Below, piece by piece: positions 1-8,575 of a DNA stretch of 63,249 bases. The notes beneath the pieces are model-generated. The model was not told the origin of the DNA. It worked only from the letters and a program-made list of their open reading frames with translations, and did no database searches. Within the stretch, counting starts at the first letter, position 1. Every line of letters starts with the position of its first letter. The position numbers and the translations under genes were made by a program. Origin of the DNA: Desulfarculales bacterium UBA702 (GTDB lineage Bacteria; Desulfobacterota; Syntrophobacteria; Syntrophobacterales; Syntrophobacteraceae); assembly GCA_002298165.1 (NCBI GenBank), contig DBMI01000106.1:1-63249 (forward strand). Reading direction: 5' to 3'.

Positions 1-307
1 GAAGCATGCGGGAATGACGATGTTCTAAGCTGAGGTCTGGATGGATCATGCAATAGGTTTAGGCAACAACCTGGGGAGACCGTGCTACAACCAGATTCCG
101 CCCTTAAGTTGAGGGCCATGCACCTTCGCGCGGGAGTGACTTTGGGAGGCATTGGTCTATTCGCGCGAAAAGCATTCGAGGTACTCGTTTGCCGGATGAA
201 CCGGAAAGTGGTGGTAGAGCGGGGTCCGACAACCCCGCTCCATTTGCTTGACATGGATGCAATCGGCATCAATAACAATTAAACGATTGACCTCGGTCTG
301 AACTCGA
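1..307. other. Gene-free left edge with repeat copies
   Basis: No convincing gene is visible; short open frames on both strands lack a good ribosome binding site and recognisable content. Positions 9-20 carry GCGGGAATGACG, and 103-140 resembles 35875-35908 over about 37 bases (CTTAAG, then CCATGC, then CCTTCGCG followed by GGGAGTGAC or GGAATGAC). Both belong to the dispersed repeat described separately. Confidence 0.5.
103..140. repeat. Dispersed GCGGGAAT repeat, copy 1
   Basis: This stretch aligns with 35875-35908: both run CTTAAG, a short spacer, CCATGC(A/G)CCTTCGCG and then GGGAGTGAC or GGAATGAC. It is intergenic, as are the other copies. It probably belongs to a REP/MITE-like family, but only a genome-wide count could show that. 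Confidence 0.5.
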
Positions 308-628
308 TTAGTAAGTGCTGTTATAGTCAGTGTCCCTGTCGAGGGCTTGTTCATCCCGGCGTAGAGCATCTCTATCCCGCTGGATTGCCTCTCTGTCACG
401 CGTATAAGCCCGTTCCTGTTCCCGTCCCAGTTCACGTTCCCGCTCAGCCGAGTCTCTATCGGACCCTATGCCTATACCCCCGGGCCCTAACGTTATGTCC
501 AGGCCTTCGACGGGAACTATATAGCCGGTTATGTGATTGACAGAAGCAGTTGCCTGTCCGGGCATACCAAAGGCTAGCACAACGGCAAGGGCTATTCCAA
601 ATAAGGCCGCGCCTGCGATCCTGTTCAT
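308..628 (-). CDS. Small exported protein with Arg/Asp/Glu-rich tail
   Basis: I do not recognise a family. The 106-residue product begins with a Sec-type signal peptide (MNRIAGAALFGIALAVVLAF, cleavage likely after the ATAS region near residue 29). A short segment rich in Gly and Ile follows (around 45-57), then a strongly charged tail from about residue 58 made of repeated RDRE/RDRD/RRDE motifs, probably helical. GGGAG lies 5 bases ahead of the ATG. It is likely periplasmic or envelope-associated. A similar Asp/Arg-rich tail occurs in the exported protein at 1557-2060, so the two may share a role. No function can be assigned. Confidence 0.6.
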   Translation of the reverse strand: MNRIAGAALFGIALAVVLAFGMPGQATASVNHITGYIVPVEGLDITLGPGGIGIGSDRDSAERERELGREQERAYTRDREAIQRDRDALRRDEQALDRDTDYNSTY

Positions 629-1008
629 TTTATCTCCCTTATGCCTGTCATAGGCAATTTGTTATCGGTATTGATGAATTTGAGATATTGGCCTGACAAA
701 AACGTAAGAGCAGCCTGGGCTTCGGTCAATGATTATGCTCTACCAGTATTCAAGCCCTGCAGGTCAACCTCGAATCACTTCCCCGCGGAGCACAATCAAG
801 GATGGCAGTACTGCTCAAATAGCCCTGATCACAGGATTAACTGGCTTTCCGGCCCCACACATTTCGGGGAAGATGGGAGTATGCACTTAAAAGAGTGCTA
901 AAGGAATGCTTGAAAACTGCCGATAAATAGACTGGATGTAAAATCATCCTTCAAACCGAAATTTCCTATATCAAAAGGCAGGTCCCAAATGGACAGGAGG
1001 CCTTTCAG
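629..1008. other. Intergenic, no gene seen
   Basis: About 380 bases between divergent small genes. One plus-strand frame of 86 codons exists, but it has no ribosome binding site and its composition is not protein-like. The promoter of the YjfB-like gene should lie in the right half; I cannot fix its boxes. Confidence 0.4.
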
Positions 1009-1200
1009 ATGAGCGCAATTGGAAGTGTATCAGGTATTGTGGCCTCGGCCACCTCGGATGATAGCGCCAGTCTTCTGGTGGCAAAGAAATCTCTTGATGT
1101 CCAGAAGCAGCAGGGCGAAACGATCATTCGTCTGATTGAATCGGCGAATGTTGCAAAGATTGAAGGCCAAAAAGGTTATCTTGTAGATATTGTGGCCTGA
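1009..1200 (+). CDS. YjfB-like putative motility protein
   Basis: This 63-residue protein matches the pattern of the small YjfB family, described as putative motility proteins: a short Ser/Ala-rich N terminus followed by an amphipathic helix with LLVAKKSLDVQKQQGETIIR (residues about 22-41) and a short Ile/Val end. There is no signal peptide or membrane span. AGGAGG sits 9 bases before the ATG. It stands alone; the FlaG-type gene elsewhere in the window supports a motile cell, but no flagellar gene is adjacent. The family's biochemical role is not known to me. Confidence 0.7.
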   Translation: MSAIGSVSGIVASATSDDSASLLVAKKSLDVQKQQGETIIRLIESANVAKIEGQKGYLVDIVA

Positions 1201-1556
1201 TTTACTTCCGTCAAAACCCTCGTAATGCCACCGCCCCGCCGATGCCTCGGAATCATTTCCGGGCCGCGGAACGCAATAGGTCAAAAGTAGCTGCCCAGGA
1301 TAAATTATCTCTTAATATCCTGATTACGCAGCCTGCCCAGAAGACCCATCCGGTTGTGGACAATCTAAAGTAGCCTGCTGCCCGGCAAATATTCGCCAGC
1401 TCCCGCCCGTCATTGACGCCAACACAAGACACACTTACCTAATTATCAAAGACTTACGTAAATCTAGAAAATTTTGAGATCGACCCGCAATGAGGCTCGC
1501 CAAAAATTCTGCGGCGACCGCCTCTACGGGCATCATTTGAAAAAGAGGTGGCAGAT
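1201..1556. other. Intergenic, no gene seen
   Basis: About 350 bases containing neither a convincing gene nor a terminator-like hairpin. It presumably carries the promoter of the glycine-zipper gene. Confidence 0.4.
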
Positions 1557-2060
1557 ATGAACAAATTCCTTTCATTGGTCATTTTGGTTGTAGCGGTTGG
1601 AGTTATAGCTGCGACTGCCCATGCTGGTGTGAAAGAGGCAACCGGCGGGGCAGCGGCGGGCGCGGGAACCGGCGCAGTGGTCGGCGGACCGATCGGAGCA
1701 GGAGCAGGGGCAGCGGTGGGGGGCATTGCTGGCTTGTTTACCGGAAAAGACAAATCCAAGGAAGAATCCGCACAGCAATCAAGGGATCAGGTGGAACCTT
1801 CGGGAAGAGATCGCGACAGTAGCAGGGATAATGACCGGTTCTCCGCTCCCGAGGAAAGATCTCGATACGACAGGGACACCAGTGACCGCTACAGTGACGA
1901 AGACAGGGATTATCGCGACCGGTATGGAGAACGGGACATGAGCGACCGCTATGGTAGCGAAGAGAGGGATATTCGAGGCCGTAATGACGACACGGATAAT
2001 TACGAAGCACCTTACCCTTATGGTGATGTTCCCGAGGAATCCGTCCCGCGGAGTTACTAA
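1557..2060 (+). CDS. Exported glycine-zipper protein with Asp/Arg/Tyr tail
   Basis: An envelope protein of 167 residues. The signal peptide is MNKFLSLVILVVAVGVIAAT, with cleavage near AHA. Residues about 27-60 form a Gly/Ala zipper (GGAAAGAGTGAVVGGPIGAG type) typical of glycine-zipper proteins that insert or pack in membranes. The last ~100 residues are a low-complexity tail of RDRD, DRYSDEDRD and SDRYG-like repeats, with no Cys. I chose the ATG at 1557 over an in-frame GTG at 1548 because AAGAGGTG is 6 bases ahead of it. The tail composition is shared with the protein at 308-628. The function is unknown; a structural or stress-related envelope role is a guess. Confidence 0.65.
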   Translation: MNKFLSLVILVVAVGVIAATAHAGVKEATGGAAAGAGTGAVVGGPIGAGAGAAVGGIAGLFTGKDKSKEESAQQSRDQVEPSGRDRDSSRDNDRFSAPEERSRYDRDTSDRYSDEDRDYRDRYGERDMSDRYGSEERDIRGRNDDTDNYEAPYPYGDVPEESVPRSY

Positions 2061-2521
2061 TATTAACAAGAGGTGAAAGAAGGCTTTCGGCCAAAGGCGG
2101 CCGAATGAAACAGATGCGGGATCTTGAACGATACTTCCGGGAAGTTGCGGCCAGGCAATCAGAGTATTTCCTGCCTTTTGGAGCGCCCGCCTATTCCACA
2201 ACCTGATACCCGGCAGAGCCTGGTGAGGGTTTCGTTACATGAAAATCATCTGCAATCCAGGCCAAAAACAATATGTAGGTTTATGCATTCAGTGCCAAGA
2301 CAATCCTGTTGGGATCGGCAGTCACCCACCTTACAAGAATTAGGATAGCCCGGAATTATTTCCGGGCGCGACGCGCAAGAGGCGATACCAACGATTCAGG
2401 TGAACTGCTCAAACTACCTTCCTAAAAAGATCCAGCCAAACCATCACAATGCCCATTTGTCATTACAGCTCAAGGAAAACCGAGCTTATTCCGAATTCCT
2501 GAGAAATAGCCGCTGGCGGTA
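2061..2521. other. Intergenic, no gene seen
   Basis: About 460 bases. A 74-codon plus-strand frame is present but has no good ribosome binding site and no recognisable features. No strong hairpin was noticed. Confidence 0.4.
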
Positions 2522-3235
2522 TTGAGATTCGGAATTCTATTTCCACCTCATAGTGATCTTGGAGCCCGTACTTTGAACCAATCAAGGGAACTTTCGACTA
2601 CAATAAGCGAATTCAGCCTCATTATTGGGATCTGCTTGGGGCCACTCATTGCGAATTCTTTGCTGATGATGGTCTATCCAAAAATATATGTAATTACATC
2701 CGAAAAACTCATTAACCTCCTGTTTTTTGAGTTATGCAGCATCTCCGTTGCCGGTTTTATTTTGCATCAGAAAGGATGGACACTCGATGATTTCGGATTT
2801 GAGATCAAGCTAAGCCAGTGTGGTGCGGGTCTGTTACTGTTTGCGATTTATTATCTGATATTTGTAGCACTCAACCGGGCGGCGGCTTCGGGGTTGGATA
2901 TTGAGTACTATTTGACTGGTTTGCCAAGCATAGCCGAAGTGTCATTATCTGTAGGCATCCTTTTTTCGGCTGTGAACGGTTTTTTTGAAGAAATCGTAGT
3001 CGTTGGCTATGTACTCAAATGTATGCATTATCATGGTCGGGCATTTGCCATTACTTTAAGTGTTCTACTGAGATTTCTTTATCACACGTATCAAGGACCA
3101 ATTGCGGTAGTATCAATTCTACCTCTGGGGTTTCTGTTTGCTTATGTCTATTGGAGATGGGGACGCCTATTCCCGCTGGTTATAGCGCATTTTCTGCTTG
3201 ACGTAGTTGCGATCTGCAAGTTGGGATTTGAATAG
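2522..3235 (+). CDS. CPBP-family intramembrane protein, variant motif
   Basis: A polytopic membrane protein of up to 237 residues with about six hydrophobic segments, resembling the CPBP (CAAX protease and bacteriocin-processing) family of intramembrane glutamate proteases. The signature EExxxRG appears as EEIVVVG near residue 160, so the conserved Arg is replaced by Val. A second motif, FLYHTY near residue 188, and a third, AHFLLD near the C terminus, keep the His residues. Members of this family process prenylated proteins or bacteriocins, or give immunity; no such partner is adjacent. The start is uncertain: the frame opens with TTG at 2522, another TTG lies at 2573, and neither has a strong ribosome binding site. 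Activity may be altered by the missing Arg. Confidence 0.7.
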   Translation: MRFGILFPPHSDLGARTLNQSRELSTTISEFSLIIGICLGPLIANSLLMMVYPKIYVITSEKLINLLFFELCSISVAGFILHQKGWTLDDFGFEIKLSQCGAGLLLFAIYYLIFVALNRAAASGLDIEYYLTGLPSIAEVSLSVGILFSAVNGFFEEIVVVGYVLKCMHYHGRAFAITLSVLLRFLYHTYQGPIAVVSILPLGFLFAYVYWRWGRLFPLVIAHFLLDVVAICKLGFE

Positions 3236-3281
3236 ACCTCATGCAACTTGAGAGATATTTACATATCGTTTGGAGAACATT

Positions 3282-3518
3282 ATGAAAAAATCAGCAATCT
3301 ATCTCACATTGGCTTTGATCCTTTCCTCCTCTATACTTTTTAGCTGCTCCAGGAGCCAAGAGCCCAGCCAGGCCAAAGAGGGTAATCAAAGCTCAACCGA
3401 GCAGGCGATCGGAGCTATAAAGGAATACGGCAACAAGCCTATTCAAAAAGCACGTTCGGCCCAGCAAATCGGCGATGAAAGAACTAATGCTATCGATGAA
3501 GCAGTAAAACAGAAGTAA
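3282..3518 (+). CDS. Small lipoprotein
   Basis: A 78-residue lipoprotein. The signal sequence ends in a lipobox (SILFSC, Cys near residue 22), so the mature protein would be acylated and membrane-anchored. The mature part is about 55 residues, charged and helix-prone (EQAIGAIKEYGNKPIQKARS), with no further Cys. GGAG about 8-10 bases before the ATG at 3282 supports this start; the frame extends 4 codons upstream to a TTG. I recognise no named family. Confidence 0.6.
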   Translation: MKKSAIYLTLALILSSSILFSCSRSQEPSQAKEGNQSSTEQAIGAIKEYGNKPIQKARSAQQIGDERTNAIDEAVKQK

Positions 3519-3653
3519 CTTCTGGAATACCACGGCACTTTTACCTGCTCGGCTCGGGAGCCATCCCTGATGTGATCTCTGAAACCTGTCATTATATTGA
3601 TAGTGATGGGTTTCTTTATTTCGTTCGAGTCTTCAGGTAACGGGCTAAATAAT

Positions 3654-3929
3654 ATGAACTATGAAATTCTTCGTCTGATCCGCAATATTTTATTCCGAAG
3701 CTTTGTTGTCGGGGCTATTATCTCTTTTGTATTCGGGCTGTTGACGATGATCTGGTGGACAACCTGGATGGGTATGGCCGAACAGTGGTTTCATGCCGAC
3801 TCGGCCACACTGACGCAATTGGTAGTGAAGTTTTTTATGAATGTGCGGTTTTTCCTGGTATTTATAGTTCTGACCCCCGCACTGGCCATCCACTGGACAC
3901 TCAGAAAAGAATTGGATAGGAAGAGATAA
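3654..3929 (+). CDS. Small two-span membrane protein
   Basis: A hypothetical membrane protein of about 91 residues with two hydrophobic segments: one around FVVGAIISFVFGLLTMIWW and one around FFLVFIVLTPALAI. They are separated by a short soluble loop with WFHAD, and the C terminus is basic. The start is uncertain: the ATG at 3654 gives MNYEILRLIRN, a natural cytoplasmic lead into the first span, while an ATG at 3606 would add 16 residues; neither has a clear ribosome binding site. The layout resembles small two-span proteins of unknown function in other proteobacteria, but I cannot name a family. Confidence 0.5.
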   Translation: MNYEILRLIRNILFRSFVVGAIISFVFGLLTMIWWTTWMGMAEQWFHADSATLTQLVVKFFMNVRFFLVFIVLTPALAIHWTLRKELDRKR

Positions 3930-4033
3930 CCTTCCCGGGCTTCCCCGACGATTATGATTGTGGACGTCGGCAGGATGCAGTCACTCTGGTTCAGGTATTT
4001 CCTTAGCATGCTCGCCTGCACCAGAGACTTCTT

Positions 4034-5011
4034 CTAAATTCGAATCAAATTGGCCCCATAAGATAGTCCGCCGCCAAATGCCGCGGTAAGGACAAGGTCA
4101 CCTTTTTTAACGACCTTGTCCGAAATGGCTTCATCCAGCGCTATGATGACCGAAGCGCTTGCGGTGTTTCCATATTGATGGAGATTTACAAAAAACTTTT
4201 CGATGGGCAGCCCCAGATTTTCCGCGATCCCTTTTATGATGTTGATGTTGGCTTGATGCAGAATGAAGCAGTCGATCTGCTCGAAAGATACTCCAGCCTC
4301 TTTCACAACACGATCTATGATTTCAGTGCCCCTGCGCAAGGCGAACTCCAGAACTGCCCTTCCATTCATCTTGAGCCAGGACAGCTTTGGATCGGTAATC
4401 TTGATGTGAGGGGTCATCGATCCACAACCGTGAACGCCTACGACCTCACACATGCTCCCATCAGTACCGAGGCAGGAATGAATTACGCCCTGGCTGGAAT
4501 CGCCAGCCTGGAACAAAATTGCCCCCGACCCATCCCCGAAGTAGGGCAGCGTGCTGAAGTCTTTTGGATTCAGAATCCTTGAGTACATCTCGGCGGCAAC
4601 GAACAAGATATTATCAAAGTTGCCCGATTTTATCATTGAGTCTGCCAGTGTAATGCCGTATGTGCTGCCGGAGCACACTGAATTGATGTCAAAGGCGAAA
4701 GCCTGGTGAGCTTCCAAACCGGCTTGAACACGGCTGGCGGTAGGCGGCTGGATCCGATCCGGTGATGAGGTTGATACTATTATCCCGTCGATCTTTTCGA
4801 CAGGAAAGCCTATCTTATCAAGACAGGCACGGGCCGCTTCCAGGCCCAGGTCGGATGTACATTGTTCCTCACTGGCGATTCTCCTTGAAAGAACTCCGGT
4901 TTTTTCAGCTATTCGCACCAATGAGTCCTGGGGGAATTGCGCGAAATCCTCATTCATGACAACGTTTTTCGGCAAGTAACTGCCTGTGGAGGAAATTACT
5001 GAGGTTCTCAT
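4034..5011 (-). CDS. 3-oxoacyl-ACP synthase III (KAS III) family protein
   Basis: A condensing enzyme of 325 residues, the usual KAS III length. FabH and relatives join an acyl-CoA starter to malonyl-ACP to start fatty acid synthesis, or build other acyl products. The triad is intact: Cys113 in NSVCSGSTYG, His252 in ILHQAN and Asn282 in YGNTAS; the C terminus carries the GGGLSYGA loop. I use the ATG at 5011 (AGGGTGG upstream) rather than a GTG at 5020. No acyl-carrier-protein or other fab gene is adjacent, so it is probably not the housekeeping FabH of a fab operon and may serve a secondary pathway. It is divergent from the TauE/SafE gene. Confidence 0.88.
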   Translation of the reverse strand: MRTSVISSTGSYLPKNVVMNEDFAQFPQDSLVRIAEKTGVLSRRIASEEQCTSDLGLEAARACLDKIGFPVEKIDGIIVSTSSPDRIQPPTASRVQAGLEAHQAFAFDINSVCSGSTYGITLADSMIKSGNFDNILFVAAEMYSRILNPKDFSTLPYFGDGSGAILFQAGDSSQGVIHSCLGTDGSMCEVVGVHGCGSMTPHIKITDPKLSWLKMNGRAVLEFALRRGTEIIDRVVKEAGVSFEQIDCFILHQANINIIKGIAENLGLPIEKFFVNLHQYGNTASASVIIALDEAISDKVVKKGDLVLTAAFGGGLSYGANLIRI

Positions 5012-5216
5012 AAGTACCACCCTGTTGTTTTAATTTATAAAATCAGAGTATCATAAGTATGGGAATATTCGGAATAAGTTCAGCAACGAGGATTTGAATA
5101 ACTTGCATGATAAAAACCGTTCCGGCTGTAATCAATGGTGCCGGATCATAATTTTGAAAAAAACTTTTCTTTGGCAACCAACACCTATGCCTGGGGTAAA
5201 ATAGGAATTTATACTG

Positions 5217-5981
5217 ATGTTGAGTGGACTGGAACTTGTTCTCGTGGGACTGGCCGCAGTTATTGGCGGAGCAGTCAACGCCCTGGCTGGCGGAGGAACG
5301 CTTATCACCTTTCCAATGCTTACCGCGCTCGGAATACCGGCTGTTGCAGCCAATGTGACTAATACAGTGGCATTGTGCCCCGGCTATTTGGGAGGAACAC
5401 TGGCACAGATCAATGATCTTCGCGGACAGGAGCGGCGGCTTTCGTTTCTGATTCCTGCCGGAATTGCGGGAGGCATCGCCGGTGGCTTGCTGCTGCTAAG
5501 CACCGGCGAACAGATGTTCAGGGCGATGGTGCCCTATCTCATTCTTCTCGCAGCCGGCCTTCTTGCCTGCCAGGATCCAGTTCGCAAATGGCTTGTACGG
5601 CGGTCCGGCCGTCCAGGCAAATCCAATGTCAGCGAGTTTTGGACATCGCTGCCCGTGGGTCTAGCCGCGGTTTATGGAGGCTATTTCGGGGCGGGGCTGA
5701 GCGTCATCGTCCTTGCGGTCCTCGGCCTTGTTATGGATGACACGCTTACAAGGCTCAACGCGCTGAAACAGCTTATCGCCTTTGCGATAAATGTCGCAGC
5801 AGCCCTCTTTTTTGTATTCTCGGGGCAGGTAGTCTGGCCGGTTGCCCTGGTAATGGCTATCGGCGCACTTGTTGGCGGAGTAATCGGAGGGAAGCTGGCC
5901 GGAAGTATTCAACCCGTGGTGCTCCGCCGAATCGTTGTTACGGTGGGTGTGGTGATAGCATTGATCTATTTTAAGTATTAA
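5217..5981 (+). CDS. TauE/SafE (TSUP) family permease
   Basis: An inner-membrane permease of 254 residues with about seven to eight hydrophobic spans. The N terminus has the family hallmark GGAVNALAGGGTLITFP (residues about 17-33), and a second similar half begins near GGYFGAGLSVIVL (about 154). TSUP proteins export sulfite, sulfoacetate or other small anions; the substrate here cannot be read from sequence. AGGA lies about 10 bases before the ATG. It is expressed away from the KAS III gene and converges on the PhzF-like gene. No sulfonate-degradation gene is adjacent. Confidence 0.85.
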   Translation: MLSGLELVLVGLAAVIGGAVNALAGGGTLITFPMLTALGIPAVAANVTNTVALCPGYLGGTLAQINDLRGQERRLSFLIPAGIAGGIAGGLLLLSTGEQMFRAMVPYLILLAAGLLACQDPVRKWLVRRSGRPGKSNVSEFWTSLPVGLAAVYGGYFGAGLSVIVLAVLGLVMDDTLTRLNALKQLIAFAINVAAALFFVFSGQVVWPVALVMAIGALVGGVIGGKLAGSIQPVVLRRIVVTVGVVIALIYFKY

Positions 5982-6107
5982 CAGGCATTCAATATCCCTT
6001 CCAGCAAACCAATATGCCGCCAACTGAGTGTTGTATGCGCTCCGATGATGATGTTCTCATACCGGCATGGCCGTACACTGTGGAGATGCAGACCCGCGCG
6101 ATTCTTT

Positions 6108-6893
6108 TCAGATGGATATAGTACCTTCCAGATAGAGAGCCGCATTACCCGCAATGCTTACACGGTTCTCGCGATCCCTGCAAAACAGTTCTCCGCCCCT
6201 CCGGGATACCTGAAGGGCATGAAGGTTTTTCTTTCCCAAGACATCGGCCCAATAAGGCACCAGGACGCAATGCGACGAACCCGTAACGGGATCTTCGGGA
6301 ACTCCTACCGCCGGTGCAAAAAATCGCGATACGAAATCAGCCTTCTCTCCCCTGGCGGTTACGATAACCCCGCGACAGTCCAGACCCGAAAGGGCGGTGA
6401 GGTCCGGCTTCAATTCCCTGACACTTTGCTCGGCATCGAGCACCACCAGGGTATCCTCTTCTGAACTGAGCACCTTTAGCGGCGCGGCACCAAGTATTTT
6501 AACGAGATCGCCCGGAAAGGATTTACCGGTGGGCGGCCTGGACGGAAAGTCCATCTCGAACAGACCGTTCCTTTTCTCCACAAGGAGTCGCCCGCTCTTG
6601 CGAGTCTGAAAACTCAAAGTCTTTTCACCCCACCCTTTAAGCTCGAAAATGACGTATGCGCTGGCGAGGGTGGCATGGCCGCATAGTGCCACCTCAACGG
6701 TGGGAGTAAACCATCTGAGTTCAAAGCCGTCTTTTTCCGGAACAACGAAAGCGGTCTCGGACAAATTGTTCTCTGCGGCTATAGCCTGCAGAATTGAATC
6801 GGAAATCCAGTTTTCAAGCAAGCATACTGCTGCGGGATTCCCCGAAAAAACATCGGAGGTGAATGCATCCACCTGATATATCGGTACCCTCAA
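6108..6893 (-). CDS. PhzF-family isomerase-like protein
   Basis: A protein of 261 residues of the PhzF family (diaminopimelate-epimerase fold; phenazine-type isomerases and many uncharacterised relatives). The N terminus RVPIYQVDAFTSDVFSGNPA and the active-site Glu in NNLSETAF are standard, as is GHATLAS and, near the C terminus, EDPVTGSSHC. The open frame runs further upstream, but homology begins at the TTG at 6893, preceded by AGAAGGAAGG at 5 bases, so I take this as the start. It lies 89 bases downstream of the acetolactate decarboxylase gene on the same strand, so the two may be cotranscribed. The substrate is unknown; no phenazine genes are present. Confidence 0.85.
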   Translation of the reverse strand: MRVPIYQVDAFTSDVFSGNPAAVCLLENWISDSILQAIAAENNLSETAFVVPEKDGFELRWFTPTVEVALCGHATLASAYVIFELKGWGEKTLSFQTRKSGRLLVEKRNGLFEMDFPSRPPTGKSFPGDLVKILGAAPLKVLSSEEDTLVVLDAEQSVRELKPDLTALSGLDCRGVIVTARGEKADFVSRFFAPAVGVPEDPVTGSSHCVLVPYWADVLGKKNLHALQVSRRGGELFCRDRENRVSIAGNAALYLEGTISI

Positions 6894-6982
6894 TTCGACC
6901 TTCCTTCTAATAAAAATGACGGCATAGATCCGGCACTTACCTCTTATGATCCACCGCTTAATACTCCATTTTGGTGCATCAA

Positions 6983-7768
6983 TCACTTTCTTCCCGATTC
7001 TACCTCGCTAATCGCATTGCCTGTGCCCTTCTCCATATCGAGCCTGTAGAAATCCTGGTCCTCGGGAAGTATCATGTGAAAAATGCTTGTCCTATCAATC
7101 TTCACGACAGCCCTGTCGATAGTAACGTCAAGCAGGTGTCCACCGCCCTTCCGGTCCCTGGTCAGGAAGTGAAAGTGGTAACCTGGTACGTTTATGCCTT
7201 TCATGAAAGCGGGACATCTAAGACCTATCATTACTCCCTCGATGTTTTCGAAGTCAAAGGTAGGCTGATTTTTGACGATCTCAACAAGAGGCCTGTAAGG
7301 TTTGGTCTGCCTGGGCACGCTTCGGGTTTTTACAGTTTTGAAGCTGCCTTCTATCCTGACCATATACATGAGATTCAAGGTAGGGAGCATGGAATCGAGC
7401 TGAGCGGTCAATTCTCGCAGGCCGATACCGGTCGGCAGAGTCTTCTCCTGTTCGGTATCGAAGAAAGTAACCGCCGCAAAAGGCGTGGTTTCGGTGGGCC
7501 CCGGGGTTTGAACAGTTCCGTCGGCGCTCACCCGGTAAACTGTTCCATCCGCCAGGATCATTTCGCCGTCCAGGGCGTCGAATGTCCCAAGACCGGTATC
7601 CCCGTACCGCCTCAACTGCTCTAGAGACATTTTGCTGTCATAGGCCCCGATTAGCAGGGCGTCAATTGTCGAAAACTGGGTCAATGTTTTTGTCTGCTGA
7701 GCGTGTACGCCAACCGTTCCTGACATCACCAGGAAAGCGGCCAGGAAAAGAGCACGGAATCTTTTCAT
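6983..7768 (-). CDS. Exported alpha-acetolactate decarboxylase
   Basis: The product is of the acetolactate decarboxylase family (acetolactate to acetoin plus CO2, 261 residues). The zinc-binding pattern is intact: His198 and His200 in GYHFHF and His211 in GGGHLLD, the spacing known for this family. A Glu in LDGEMILADG fits the other metal-site residue. Unusually for a butanediol-pathway enzyme it begins with a clear Sec signal peptide (MKRFRALFLAAFLVMSGTVG, cleavage near HAQ), so it should act outside the cytoplasm. The ATG at 7768 fits the signal peptide best; TTG and ATG codons lie up to 5 codons upstream. No acetolactate synthase gene is adjacent. Followed by the PhzF-like gene. Confidence 0.88.
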   Translation of the reverse strand: MKRFRALFLAAFLVMSGTVGVHAQQTKTLTQFSTIDALLIGAYDSKMSLEQLRRYGDTGLGTFDALDGEMILADGTVYRVSADGTVQTPGPTETTPFAAVTFFDTEQEKTLPTGIGLRELTAQLDSMLPTLNLMYMVRIEGSFKTVKTRSVPRQTKPYRPLVEIVKNQPTFDFENIEGVMIGLRCPAFMKGINVPGYHFHFLTRDRKGGGHLLDVTIDRAVVKIDRTSIFHMILPEDQDFYRLDMEKGTGNAISEVESGRK

Positions 7769-8001
7769 GATAGTCATCCTCAAGCTGCTCCAGCCGGTTG
7801 CAGCGTTGCAAGGTTCTGAAGACTTCGAATTAGTAGCGCATTACCAGAGCGTTTACCAATTGTAAAATCGAGGGATTTGATTTTGCACGTCGGGGAATGT
7901 ATTCTCATTTCAGCTATTTTGATACAGATTTGAGTGCAAAAGCCTCCCAGGAATTATGGAATTGGTTGGCATTGCACCGATGTTGCTCGATGGAGATGGA
8001 A

Positions 8002-8520
8002 ATGAAATCATTTTCAGGAGTAATCCGCGGGTGCGAGCCCGATGACGTGCCCTCTATTACGCAGATCTATGCGCACTACGTTCTGCACGAACTTGCAACA
8101 TACGAAACCGAACCGCCCGATGTGAGGGAAATGCAGAGGCGTCGCGCCGAAATACTTACTGGTGGATTTCCCTACCTTGTCGCGGAAATCGATCGCGAGA
8201 TCGTAGGCTATTCTTACGCGGGATTTTACAGAACAAGGTCTGCCTACCGTTACACCGTTGAAAATTCAGTCTATATCGACCATGAACGGCTGCGGCAGGG
8301 AATCGGGCAGGCCCTTCTGGGCAGCCTTATTAGCGAATGCGGACGTAAAGGCTTTCACCAGATGATTGCGGTGATAGGAAACTCGGCTAATTCAGCATCA
8401 ATTGGATTGCATGAAAGACTCGGGTTTCGAATGGTTGGGACCCTCTACTCCGTCGGGTTTAAATTCGGACAGTGGGTGGATAGTGTCCTTATGCAGCGGG
8501 AACTCGGCAGTCCAGTTTAG
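8002..8520 (+). CDS. GNAT N-acetyltransferase, phosphinothricin-acetyltransferase-like
   Basis: A single-domain GNAT enzyme of about 172 residues. GVIRGCEPDDVPSITQIYAHYV, the tyrosine-rich middle (YSYAGFYRTRSAYRYTVENS) and the acetyl-CoA loop RQGIGQAL followed by NSASIGLHERLGF are typical of the phosphinothricin/methionine-sulfone acetyltransferase group, which acetylates small amino-acid analogues. The open frame extends 35 codons upstream, but homology and GGAGATGGAA favour the ATG at 8002 (7990 and 7996 are near alternatives). It converges on the TetR gene, with 55 bases between the stops. The actual substrate is unknown. Confidence 0.83.
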   Translation: MKSFSGVIRGCEPDDVPSITQIYAHYVLHELATYETEPPDVREMQRRRAEILTGGFPYLVAEIDREIVGYSYAGFYRTRSAYRYTVENSVYIDHERLRQGIGQALLGSLISECGRKGFHQMIAVIGNSANSASIGLHERLGFRMVGTLYSVGFKFGQWVDSVLMQRELGSPV

Positions 8521-8575
8521 CCTGGAACGCCGACTGGTAACATCCTTCCTGCTTCGAAGAACTTCAATCGATGCG

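Noticed and set aside
82..282. 66-codon plus-strand frame at the window start
   Set aside because: Includes part of a dispersed repeat, and no ribosome binding site or family is seen.
4175..4582. Plus-strand 135-codon frame
   Set aside because: It is antisense to the KAS III gene, whose catalytic residues are intact on the minus strand. No ribosome binding site.
6971..7624. Plus-strand 217-codon frame
   Set aside because: Antisense to the acetolactate decarboxylase gene; it shows no protein features.
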